From contig CALBSC010000071.1 in NCBI GenBank assembly GCA_937927685.1, positions 1 to 64,000 of the forward strand: a stretch of 64,000 bases of DNA, given 5' to 3'. Source of the stretch: an uncultured Burkholderiales bacterium. Lineage in GTDB: Bacteria; Pseudomonadota; Gammaproteobacteria; Burkholderiales; Burkholderiaceae_C. Positions within the stretch are counted from its first letter, which is position 1; every line of letters starts with the position of its first letter. Shown here one piece after another: positions 34,684 to 42,066 of this stretch. Both the position numbers and the translations under genes were made by a program. The notes beneath the pieces were generated by a model that was not told the DNA's origin, did not search any database, and worked only from the letters and a program-made list of their open reading frames with translations.

Positions 34684-34756
34684 CTTAAATTGACGTCCTA
34701 AATGATTTACAAATATAGGGTTTTCCCGAATCCCATTTGGTCAGAAAATCATGACA
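34678..34756. promoter_or_regulatory. Cluster of PpsR/CrtJ-like operators between bchF and aerR
   Basis: Three one-mismatch versions of TGT-N12-ACA lie in the divergent region: 34678-34695 (TGTCAACTTAAATTGACG), 34694-34711 (CGT-N12-ACA) and 34739-34756 (GGTCAGAAAATCATGACA). None is exact, which may mean graded affinity. The rightward aerR promoter itself is not clear to me. Confidence 0.5.
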
Positions 34757-34883
34757 CTCCTTGCACGCACTTCGGCAACGCACCGGGCCTCTGATTCCGT
34801 GTGTCCTGCCCAAGCGCAAGGTTTGCTGCTTGCATCGACTGGCCACGACGCAGCAATGGGCGCAACTTTCAAAGGGGACCTGC

Positions 34884-35690
34884 ATGTCGGAGCAATCGTC
34901 GACCGCGACGAGTGCACGGGCGCCCCTGCAGCGTGCCTTGCATCAAGTCGTGATCCCCGGGCTGGTGAGTCGCCGCATCGCCTCGTCATCGGGCACCAGC
35001 CAGCGCCTGATGCTCTCCGAAACGGATCTGACGCGCCTGGCCCAGGCCAGCGTGCTCAACGCCTACGCCATCGAGTCCGAGCTGGAAAACCTGCTGTCGA
35101 ATGGCTGGCCCCTGGACCGTGTCTATCTCGATGCCATTGCCGGTACGGCCCGTTTGCTGGGGCAGTGGTGGATCTCAGACCAACTGGACTTTGCCAGTTT
35201 GACCCTGGCCACCGGGCGTTTACAGGATGTCGTGCGTCACTGGGAATCGCGGTTCCTGCGCAGTGCGCATCCCCTGCCAGGCGCCCATCAGTTCCAGGTC
35301 TTTCTGCTCAATGAGTTCAATGACCAGCACAGCCTGGGCATGCTCATGCTGCAATCGTTCTTCAAGCGTGATGGCTGGCGCGTCCACAACACCTGGGGCA
35401 TGCAGGAAGAGACCCTGATCGACCGGATCAGATCCAGCGAAGTGCATCTGGTGGGGCTGTCCATCTGCACGGACCGACGACTATCGCAGACACGGCGCCT
35501 CATACGCACCTTGCGTGAATGCAGTCACAACCCCCAACTCTTGATCATGTTGGGGGGACCCCTGGTGCTGACCCAGCCTGAGCTGGTGGAGGACCTGGGT
35601 GCCGACTGGTTGGCAGGACATGCCGACCAGGCCAGTCGGGATGCCTGGGACCGCGTTTCCCAGGCTCATCCGGTACGCCGCACCGCATGA
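34884..35690 (+). CDS. aerR: AerR/PpaA B12-binding regulator of photosynthesis genes
   Basis: A 268-residue protein with a helical N-terminal part and a C-terminal cobalamin-binding Rossmann domain. The B12 motif D-x-H-x-x-G is present as DQHSLG (residues 147-152), and GGPLV follows the expected later strand. AerR/PpaA proteins bind cobalamin and act as antirepressors of CrtJ/PpsR. ATG 34884 follows AAAGGGG; a longer in-frame ORF start at 34761 lacks such a site. It sits immediately before ppsR, its likely partner, and divergent to bchF. A paralogue lies at 45173-46027. Confidence 0.88.
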   Translation: MSEQSSTATSARAPLQRALHQVVIPGLVSRRIASSSGTSQRLMLSETDLTRLAQASVLNAYAIESELENLLSNGWPLDRVYLDAIAGTARLLGQWWISDQLDFASLTLATGRLQDVVRHWESRFLRSAHPLPGAHQFQVFLLNEFNDQHSLGMLMLQSFFKRDGWRVHNTWGMQEETLIDRIRSSEVHLVGLSICTDRRLSQTRRLIRTLRECSHNPQLLIMLGGPLVLTQPELVEDLGADWLAGHADQASRDAWDRVSQAHPVRRTA

Positions 35691-35706
35691 ATCCGGGCTG
35701 TGCGAT

Positions 35707-35759
35707 TTGTCATATTTAAGACGATGAAAGAATTAAAAAGTTCTCAAATATGACGACAA
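35707..35759. promoter_or_regulatory. Long inverted repeat upstream of ppsR
   Basis: GTCATATTT (35709-35717) and AAATATGAC (35746-35754) are perfect inverted arms, with outer TTGT and ACAA continuing after one extra base on the right. They lie 28 bases apart in the AT-rich, 147-base aerR-ppsR gap. The TGTCA/TGACgACA ends recall PpsR half-sites, so autoregulation through distant half-sites or an mRNA structure are both possible. Confidence 0.45.
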
Positions 35760-35837
35760 TCCGGTTGTTCATCGTATATAGTTCTATCTAGCAAAACCCA
35801 TGACACGTCAGTTGGCCATGAGCCTGTGTTGTCCTTC

Positions 35838-37220
35838 ATGAAACTCCCGCAACTTTCCGCTGACAAACTGGCTCAGTTGATCGGGGTGGCCTCCGACATT
35901 GCCCTGGTCATCACGCACCAGGGAGATATCCAGTCGGTTTCCGTCGGTCGGGACGAATTGGCCGTCCTGGGATGTTCGGACTGGATTGGTCGCCCCTGGG
36001 CAGACACCGTCACCTCGGAGAGCCGCATCAAAATTGCGGAAATGCTGGCGTCGCCCTCCAATGGTCAGCGTGGCCGCTGGCGTCAGGTCAATCACCCTGC
36101 CTCGCAAGGTCGGGAAATTCCGCTGGAATACAACGTCCTGGCCATCAGCGACAAGTTGCTGCTGGCGTTGGGTCGCGGCATGGAAGCTGTGGCGTCCTTG
36201 CAGCAACGGTTGATCGAATCGCAACAAAAACTCGAGAGTGACTACCAGCGACTGCGCCACATGGAGGGCAAGTCGCGCATCCTGTTTGAAACCGCCACCG
36301 AGCCTTTGCTCACGGTGGACGGTGCCACGCAGCGCGTGCTGGAACTCAATCCGACGGCACAGGCCCTGCTCAGCCATGGGCCCAAGCGTATCCAGGACAA
36401 AGACGTGCTGGAATGCTTTGACCCGGCAACACACGATGATGTGCTCTCCTTGCTGCGCATGGCGCAAGCCACCGGGCGCGTCGAGATGGGCCGCGCCCGG
36501 CTGCTGGGTCACGACAAGGAAGTCACCCTCTCAGCCAAGGCATTTCCCAGCGAACAGGGCGCCCAGGTTCTGTTGCGCTGCCTGGGGCAGGAGACCCGCA
36601 CCCTTCAGGACACCCAGCAAGCTGACCGGGGCTGGATGCAAGAGGCGTTGGAGCGGGCACCGGACGGCTGGATCCTGGCGGACCGTCAGGGTCTCATCCT
36701 GTCAGCCAACGCCGAGTTCCTGTCGCAGATCGGTGCCATTTCCCTGGCTCAACTGCAAGGCCAGCCCGTAGAGCGCTGGCTTGAACGAGGCGCAGTCGAT
36801 TGGGGGGTGTTGCAGACCAATGTTCGCCAGCTCGGCTATGTCCGCAGTTTTGCCACCGAACTCAAAACCTTTTCCGGCATGAACCTGGCCGTGGAAATCA
36901 CCGCCCTCACCCTGTCAGACCCGCAAGCAAACTGGATGCTGTATGTCCATGACAGCCACCGGCAGCGACAGGTCAACACCCCGGCCAAAGCCACTGGCAT
37001 GGCCGACTCGGTGGCTCAACTGGCTCAGCTCGTGGGGCGCATGCCCATGAAGGACATCGTGGGTGAAACCAACGAGATGATCGAGCGCATGTGTATCCTG
37101 GCCGCCCTGGACCTGACCCGGAACAACCGGGCCTCGGCCGCCGAAATGCTGGGCCTTTCGCGCCAGAGCCTGTACGTCAAACTCCGCCGCTTCGGCCTGG
37201 CCACCGATAAAGATCACTGA
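35838..37220 (+). CDS. ppsR: PpsR/CrtJ transcriptional repressor
   Basis: A 460-residue redox- and light-responsive repressor of bch, crt and puc genes. It has an N-terminal PAS-like part, a helical Q-rich linker (about residues 115-140), two further PAS-like regions and a Fis-type helix-turn-helix at 427-455 (RASAAEMLGLSRQSLYVKL). Cys248 and Cys419 match the two redox cysteines described for Rhodobacter (249/420 in CrtJ, 251/424 in PpsR). I use ATG 35838; GTG 35826 is an alternative. Confidence 0.95.
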   Translation: MKLPQLSADKLAQLIGVASDIALVITHQGDIQSVSVGRDELAVLGCSDWIGRPWADTVTSESRIKIAEMLASPSNGQRGRWRQVNHPASQGREIPLEYNVLAISDKLLLALGRGMEAVASLQQRLIESQQKLESDYQRLRHMEGKSRILFETATEPLLTVDGATQRVLELNPTAQALLSHGPKRIQDKDVLECFDPATHDDVLSLLRMAQATGRVEMGRARLLGHDKEVTLSAKAFPSEQGAQVLLRCLGQETRTLQDTQQADRGWMQEALERAPDGWILADRQGLILSANAEFLSQIGAISLAQLQGQPVERWLERGAVDWGVLQTNVRQLGYVRSFATELKTFSGMNLAVEITALTLSDPQANWMLYVHDSHRQRQVNTPAKATGMADSVAQLAQLVGRMPMKDIVGETNEMIERMCILAALDLTRNNRASAAEMLGLSRQSLYVKLRRFGLATDKDH

Positions 37221-37222
37221 AA

Positions 37223-37240
37223 TGTAAATTTCAGTTGACA
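37223..37240. promoter_or_regulatory. PpsR/CrtJ operator of bchG
   Basis: TGTAAATTTCAGTTGACA is an exact TGT-N12-ACA site starting 2 bases after the ppsR stop. Its TTGACA (37235-37240) could be a -35 box but no good -10 follows at the right distance. The overlapping ACTGAAAT-gtaa-ATTTCAGT (37216-37235) could also fold in ppsR mRNA. Confidence 0.65.
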
Positions 37241-37247
37241 TCTTTTC

Positions 37248-37259
37248 TTGTCGCGACAA
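37248..37259. promoter_or_regulatory. TGTCGCGACA palindrome upstream of bchG, candidate RegA/PrrA site
   Basis: TTGTCGCGACAA is a perfect 12-bp palindrome, 10 bases before the bchG ATG, with the same 10-base core as 8083-8094. Its place downstream of the TTGACA is odd for an activator, and it might instead act in the mRNA leader. Regulator identity is inferred. Confidence 0.4.
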
Positions 37260-37268
37260 AATGTCGTC

Positions 37269-38156
37269 ATGACAAGACCTGCGTTGTCCTCGGTCGCCGA
37301 ATTGCTCAAACCCATCACGTGGTTTCCGCCGATGTGGGCCTTCGCCTGTGGCGTTGTGGCCTCGGGGGGTTCCTTCCGTGATCAGTGGTTGGCCATTCTG
37401 CTGGGGCTGGTCCTGGCGGGCCCCTTGGTATGCGCCAGCAGCCAGGCCGTCAACGATTGGTTTGACCGGCACGTGGACGCCATCAACGAACCGCAACGCC
37501 CCATCCCGTCGGGGCGCATACCGGGCCAGTGGGGCCTGTACATCGCCGTCTTCTGGACCGGCTTGTCCTTGTTGTGGGCCTGGTACCTGAGCCCGTGGGG
37601 ATTTGCCGCCGCCGGCCTGGGTCTGGTGCTGGCGTGGGCCTACAGTGCACCCCCCTTTCGCTTGAAACTCAACGGCTGGTGGGGCAACGCGGCCTGCGCA
37701 CTCAGCTACGAGGGCCTGGCCTGGTTGACGGGAGCTGCCGTGGTGCTGGGCGACGTCATCCCGCAAGAGCGGTCGTTTGTTCTGGCGCTGTTGTTCAGCC
37801 TGGGGGCACACGGCATCATGACCTTGAACGACTTCAAGTCGATTGCGGGTGATCAACGCATGGGCGTGGGTTCATTGCCGGTGCGCCTGGGCGTGAATGG
37901 CGCTGCACGGACCGCCTGCCTGATGATGCTGGCGCCTCAAGCCGTGGTGGTGGCACTGCTGGTGACCTGGCAGACCCCGTGGCATGCCCTGGCCGTCGCG
38001 GCGTTGATGCTGGGTCAACTGCCCTTGATGCACCGCTTCTTGAAAGACCCGGTGGGCAAAGCCCTGATGCTGAGTGCATTTGGCGTTCCGCTGTTTGTCA
38101 GCGGCATGATGGTGAGTGCCTGGGCATTGCGCATCGGTCAAGGAGTGCCCGCATGA
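37269..38156 (+). CDS. bchG: Bacteriochlorophyll synthase
   Basis: A 295-residue UbiA-family membrane prenyltransferase with about eight to nine helices that attaches the geranylgeranyl/phytyl tail to bacteriochlorophyllide a. The Mg-diphosphate motif reads NDWFDRHVDAINEPQRPIPSG (about residues 62-82) and the second aspartate-rich region is LNDFKSIAGDQRMGVGSLPV. It is coupled by ATGA to the PucC-like gene and through it to bchP. Confidence 0.95.
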   Translation: MTRPALSSVAELLKPITWFPPMWAFACGVVASGGSFRDQWLAILLGLVLAGPLVCASSQAVNDWFDRHVDAINEPQRPIPSGRIPGQWGLYIAVFWTGLSLLWAWYLSPWGFAAAGLGLVLAWAYSAPPFRLKLNGWWGNAACALSYEGLAWLTGAAVVLGDVIPQERSFVLALLFSLGAHGIMTLNDFKSIAGDQRMGVGSLPVRLGVNGAARTACLMMLAPQAVVVALLVTWQTPWHALAVAALMLGQLPLMHRFLKDPVGKALMLSAFGVPLFVSGMMVSAWALRIGQGVPA

Positions 38157-39505
38157 AGCCCCACGCAGCGTTTGGCTGGCTACAGATCTTCCGCCTCGGC
38201 CTGATTCAGGCCTGTCTGGGATCTGTCGTGGTGATGACGACGTCTACGCTGAACCGGGTCATGGTGGTGGAATTGTCACTGCCCGCCTTGCTTCCCGGCT
38301 TGTTGGTGGGGTGGCATTACGCGGTTCAAATCGTCAGGCCCCGTCTGGGCTTCGGGGCCGACAGAGGGGGACGTTGCACCCCCTGGATGTTTGGCGGCAT
38401 GGCCGTGCTGGCCGTGGGCGGCAGTCTGGCCGCACTGGCCACGACCTGGATGGCACAGGACCGGGGGCTGGGTATCGGCATGGCCGTCGTGGCCTTCTCC
38501 CTGATTGGTCTTGGCGTGAGTTCATGTGGCACATCGTTGTTGGTGCTGATGTCCAAACGCGTCCCGGACGCCTTGCGGGCGCCGGCAGCGACCACCGTCT
38601 GGATGATGATGATCATGGGGTTTGCATTGACGGCGGTGACCGCAGGCCGTTGGTTGGACCCCTTCAGTCCCGAGCGACTGGTGTGGGTGACCACCTGCGT
38701 CTCCGTGCTGGCCTTGGCCCTGAGTTCCCTGAGCCTCTGGGGGCTGGAAGGCAACCCCGCCCTCACACTGCAACAGGCTCAACAGCCCGCGCCGACACGG
38801 GCTGACTTTTCGCGCACGCTGCGTGAGGTCTGGAGTGAACCGCAAGCCCGACATTTCACCGTCTTTGTGTTTCTCTCCATGCTGGCCTACAGCGCGCAGG
38901 ACCTGATACTCGAACCCTTCGCGGGCACGCTGTTTCGCATGACACCCGGCGAAACCACACAGCTCTCCGGCCTGCAACATGGGGCCGTGCTGGTGGGCAT
39001 GATCAGCGTTGCCGTGGCGGGCAGCGGCTGGGTCAAAGGCCGCTTGGGCAGCGTCCAGGCCTGGATGGTCGGGGGGTGCCTGGTATCGGCGCTGGCCATG
39101 GCGGGCCTTTGCATGGCCGCTCAACAAGCTGATGTCTGGCCCTTGCGTGCCAACGTGTGGCTGTTGGGCGTTGCCAATGGCGCTTTCTCGATTGCGGCCA
39201 TCACCACAATGATGCGACTGGCTCGCGAAGGGGCAACGCAACGCGAAGGCACCCGCATGGGCTTGTGGGGTGCCGCGCAAGCGATGGCCTTCGGACTGGG
39301 CGGCCTGGTGGGGACCGGCGTGAGTGATCTGGCCCGCTGGTGGATTCAGCAGGACGAACTGGCCTATGCCTGCGTTTTCTTTTTTGAAGTCGTGCTATTT
39401 ACCTGGTCTGCCTGGTGGGCCCTGCGTGTCGGACACACGCCTGCGCGTGCCCCCCAGCCAAACCTGAACACCACAACGTGGGTACGAGAGGGACAGCAAT
39501 CATGA
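38153..39505 (+). CDS. PucC-family protein between bchG and bchP
   Basis: A 450-residue, 12-helix relative of PucC and LhaA, lying between bchG and bchP as in other PGCs (the Rhodobacter ORF428 position). TSTLNRVMVVELSLPALLPGLLVGWHY and AQDLILEPFAGTLF are the family blocks. The third PucC-family paralogue in the window; the bchG-bchP setting suggests a role with pigment tailing or delivery rather than LH2. It is joined to both neighbours by ATGA overlaps. Confidence 0.9.
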   Translation: MKPHAAFGWLQIFRLGLIQACLGSVVVMTTSTLNRVMVVELSLPALLPGLLVGWHYAVQIVRPRLGFGADRGGRCTPWMFGGMAVLAVGGSLAALATTWMAQDRGLGIGMAVVAFSLIGLGVSSCGTSLLVLMSKRVPDALRAPAATTVWMMMIMGFALTAVTAGRWLDPFSPERLVWVTTCVSVLALALSSLSLWGLEGNPALTLQQAQQPAPTRADFSRTLREVWSEPQARHFTVFVFLSMLAYSAQDLILEPFAGTLFRMTPGETTQLSGLQHGAVLVGMISVAVAGSGWVKGRLGSVQAWMVGGCLVSALAMAGLCMAAQQADVWPLRANVWLLGVANGAFSIAAITTMMRLAREGATQREGTRMGLWGAAQAMAFGLGGLVGTGVSDLARWWIQQDELAYACVFFFEVVLFTWSAWWALRVGHTPARAPQPNLNTTTWVREGQQS

Positions 39506-40698
39506 CAGAAGAAACCTTTGACGCCGTGGTGATCGGCGGCGGACCTGCGGGTGCAACCGCCGCCGATGATCTGGCCAAAGCAGGCTGGCGCGTCTTGCTG
39601 CTGGACCGTGAGGGCCGAATCAAACCCTGCGGGGGCGCTATTCCGCCCCGTCTGATCAAGGATTTTGAAATTCCTGATCATCTCCTGGTGGCCAAGGTGC
39701 GTTGTGCGCGCATGATCTCCCCCAGCGACAACCGCGTAGACATCCCGATCGACAATGGATTTGTCGGCATGGTCAACCGCGACTCCTTTGACGAATGGCT
39801 ACGCGAGCGTGCGCGCGAACACGGCGCGGTTCGCCAGCGTGGACGCTTTGAGAGCGTGAGCCAGGAAGCGGACGGCATGGCGCGCGTGCACTTTGAATCC
39901 ATCCTCGCCAAACAGGTGACGGTGAGCAGCAGTGTGCGTGCACGACTGGTGATCGGTGCAGATGGCGCCCGTTCTGAAGTGGCACGCCAATGCGTGGAGG
40001 GGGCAGACCGCACGCGGTATGTGTTCGCTTATCACGAAATCATTGCCGCACCACCGCCCTCCGCGCAACACGACGCCGAGCGATGCGATGTCTACTACCG
40101 GGGCACACTGTCACCCGACTTTTATGGCTGGGTGTTCCCGCACGGTGACACCATGAGCGTGGGAACCGGCAGCGCAGACAAAGGGTTTTCGCTGCGAAGC
40201 GCTGTGGAGCGCCTGCGCGAAACCGCCGACCTGAAAGACGCCCCTACTCTGCGCAAAGAAGGTGCCCCCATTCCGCTCAAGCCCTTGCCTCGCTGGGACA
40301 ATGGCAAGAACGTCATGCTTTGCGGCGATGCTGCCGGGGTGGTGGCGCCCTCTTCCGGTGAGGGCATTTACTACGCCATGGCCTGTGGGCGCATGACGGC
40401 CGAAGCGGCACACCAGTTTCTGCACACCGGGGCTGTCTCGGCCCTCAAGGCGCCACGCAAGCAATTCATGAAGGAGCACGGCCGCGTGTTCTGGGTGCTG
40501 GGCATCATGCAGTACTTCTGGTACAGCAGCGACAAGCGGCGCGAGAAATTTGTCAAAATCTGCGAAGACAAAGACGTGCAGCAACTGACTTTCGAGTCCT
40601 ACATGAACAAAGTGCTGGTCCGCAAAAAGCCCATGGCGCATGTGCGCATCTTCTTCAAAGACCTGGGGCATCTGCTGGGTTTCGCGCGCACCTCATGA
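39502..40698 (+). CDS. bchP: Geranylgeranyl diphosphate/bacteriochlorophyll reductase
   Basis: A 398-residue FAD-dependent reductase that turns the geranylgeranyl tail into phytyl. The N-terminal FAD motif is FDAVVIGGGPAGATAADDL, with CGGAIPPRLI and the C-terminal CGDAAGVVAPSSGEGIYYAM block, which are typical of BchP/ChlP. The start overlaps the preceding gene as ATGA; earlier in-frame starts lie within that gene. Confidence 0.95.
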   Translation: MTEETFDAVVIGGGPAGATAADDLAKAGWRVLLLDREGRIKPCGGAIPPRLIKDFEIPDHLLVAKVRCARMISPSDNRVDIPIDNGFVGMVNRDSFDEWLRERAREHGAVRQRGRFESVSQEADGMARVHFESILAKQVTVSSSVRARLVIGADGARSEVARQCVEGADRTRYVFAYHEIIAAPPPSAQHDAERCDVYYRGTLSPDFYGWVFPHGDTMSVGTGSADKGFSLRSAVERLRETADLKDAPTLRKEGAPIPLKPLPRWDNGKNVMLCGDAAGVVAPSSGEGIYYAMACGRMTAEAAHQFLHTGAVSALKAPRKQFMKEHGRVFWVLGIMQYFWYSSDKRREKFVKICEDKDVQQLTFESYMNKVLVRKKPMAHVRIFFKDLGHLLGFARTS

Positions 40699-41183
40699 AA
40701 TCATGGCGTGGTCTTGCGCTGGCCTTTGTGTTGAGCTTTGGCACGGCTGGCCTGGGCGGCTCGGTCACCGATCTGGGGCCCTGGTATCAGACCTTGCAAC
40801 AACCCCCGTGGAAACCACCGGACTGGGCATTCGGTCCGATCTGGACCACGCTTTTCTCTCTCATGGCCATCAGCGGCTGGTGGGCCTGGCGCGTCACCTC
40901 GAATGCCGGTCGACGCCGTCAGGCCCTGGCGCTGTGGGCCTTCAATGGCCTGTGCAATGTGGCCTGGAGTTTTCTGTTCTTCAAACTGCAACGCCCCGAC
41001 TGGGCCTTGATGGAGTGGGTGCTCCTGTGGTCATCCATCACCGCGCTGATGATGGCGTTGCGGCGCGACTCCAACCTGGCCGCCTGGTTGCTGTTGCCCT
41101 ACCTGTTGTGGGTGAGTGTGGCGGGTCTGTTGAACCACGCAGTCATTGCACTCAATGGTCCTTTTCCGCGCGTGTTGCCTTGA
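40695..41183 (+). CDS. tspO: TspO/MBR-family tryptophan-rich sensory protein
   Basis: A 162-residue, five-helix TspO/MBR protein with the WYQTLQQPPWKPPDWAFGPIWTTLF block. TspO proteins bind porphyrins in the outer or cytoplasmic membrane and in Rhodobacter lower photopigment expression when oxygen is high. It is the last gene of the aerR-ppsR-bchG-bchP arm, coupled to bchP by ATGA. Its 3' end overlaps the convergent bchO by 32 bases. Confidence 0.93.
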   Translation: MKSWRGLALAFVLSFGTAGLGGSVTDLGPWYQTLQQPPWKPPDWAFGPIWTTLFSLMAISGWWAWRVTSNAGRRRQALALWAFNGLCNVAWSFLFFKLQRPDWALMEWVLLWSSITALMMALRRDSNLAAWLLLPYLLWVSVAGLLNHAVIALNGPFPRVLP

Positions 41184-42057
41184 CCCAGTCAGACACGCGC
41201 AGCGCCATGTCGGCCGGCGCTTCCTCGTGCGCCAGATGACCGAGACCAGTGACCACCTCGTAATGCGCCAACGGTAAACCTTGTGCGAGCGGCCGGGTGG
41301 ATTGCGGGTCGATGGTGCGGTCCCGCTCGCCGCACAGGATGAGCACCGGCGAATCCAGTTGCGACAGCCGTGGACTCCAGGCCGACAAGTCCCAGCGTTC
41401 CATCATCGTCAGCACACCGCGCACATGCACCGGCTGGGAGAACAGCCGTTTGTACAAGCTGACGCCTTGCGCCGACAGCCTGGACCCCGTTCCCAGCATC
41501 ACCCGCTGAACCAGATCACCCCGCGCCGCCTGCTTGGCCATCAGCCATCCCGAGAGCGGATTGAGCGTGACCAGCTTGGCAGCAGGCGCAAACAACCAGC
41601 CAGCCCAACCCTTCATGGGCAACCAGGCCGGATTGAAGGCCACCAGCAACGGTTTGTCGGCGGTCTGCATCTGCAGCACGATTTCAGCAGCGACGGCCGC
41701 CCCGGCTGAATGGCCCACCACCACCGCCGGTTTCATCGCCATGGTGTTCAACAGGGCTTGCACCGCTTTGGCCATGCCTGGCAGCGTCATCAGCGCCGGA
41801 TCTGCCGCACCGGTGAGTGCATGCCCGGGCAAGTCCACGCTCACCACCGTGAATTCACGGGCCCACAGTGGCATGAGTTCGCGCCAGGTGTGGGTGGATG
41901 CGCCTGTGCCGTGCAACAGCACCATGACAGGCCCGCGCCCCTGTTGCTGCACATGCCAGCGCACACCGGCGGCCTGGACAAACTGGCTGCAGGCCGTCAG
42001 CGGCCAGTCATCGCGCCAGGCCCGCCAGTCCAGTGGAGGATAGAGAAGGTCGAGCAT
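41152..42057 (-). CDS. bchO: BchO, alpha/beta hydrolase linked to Mg chelatase
   Basis: A 301-residue alpha/beta hydrolase. The nucleophile elbow is VGHSAGAAVA (about residue 114), the oxyanion region LLHGTGASTHTWRE, and LGHLAHEE carries the catalytic histidine. BchO follows bchI and bchD in many PGCs, but its exact reaction is unknown. It is 9 bases after bchD and convergent with tspO. Confidence 0.92.
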   Translation of the reverse strand: MLDLLYPPLDWRAWRDDWPLTACSQFVQAAGVRWHVQQQGRGPVMVLLHGTGASTHTWRELMPLWAREFTVVSVDLPGHALTGAADPALMTLPGMAKAVQALLNTMAMKPAVVVGHSAGAAVAAEIVLQMQTADKPLLVAFNPAWLPMKGWAGWLFAPAAKLVTLNPLSGWLMAKQAARGDLVQRVMLGTGSRLSAQGVSLYKRLFSQPVHVRGVLTMMERWDLSAWSPRLSQLDSPVLILCGERDRTIDPQSTRPLAQGLPLAHYEVVTGLGHLAHEEAPADMALRVSDWVKATRAEKDH

Positions 42058-42066
42058 CGCGCATGC

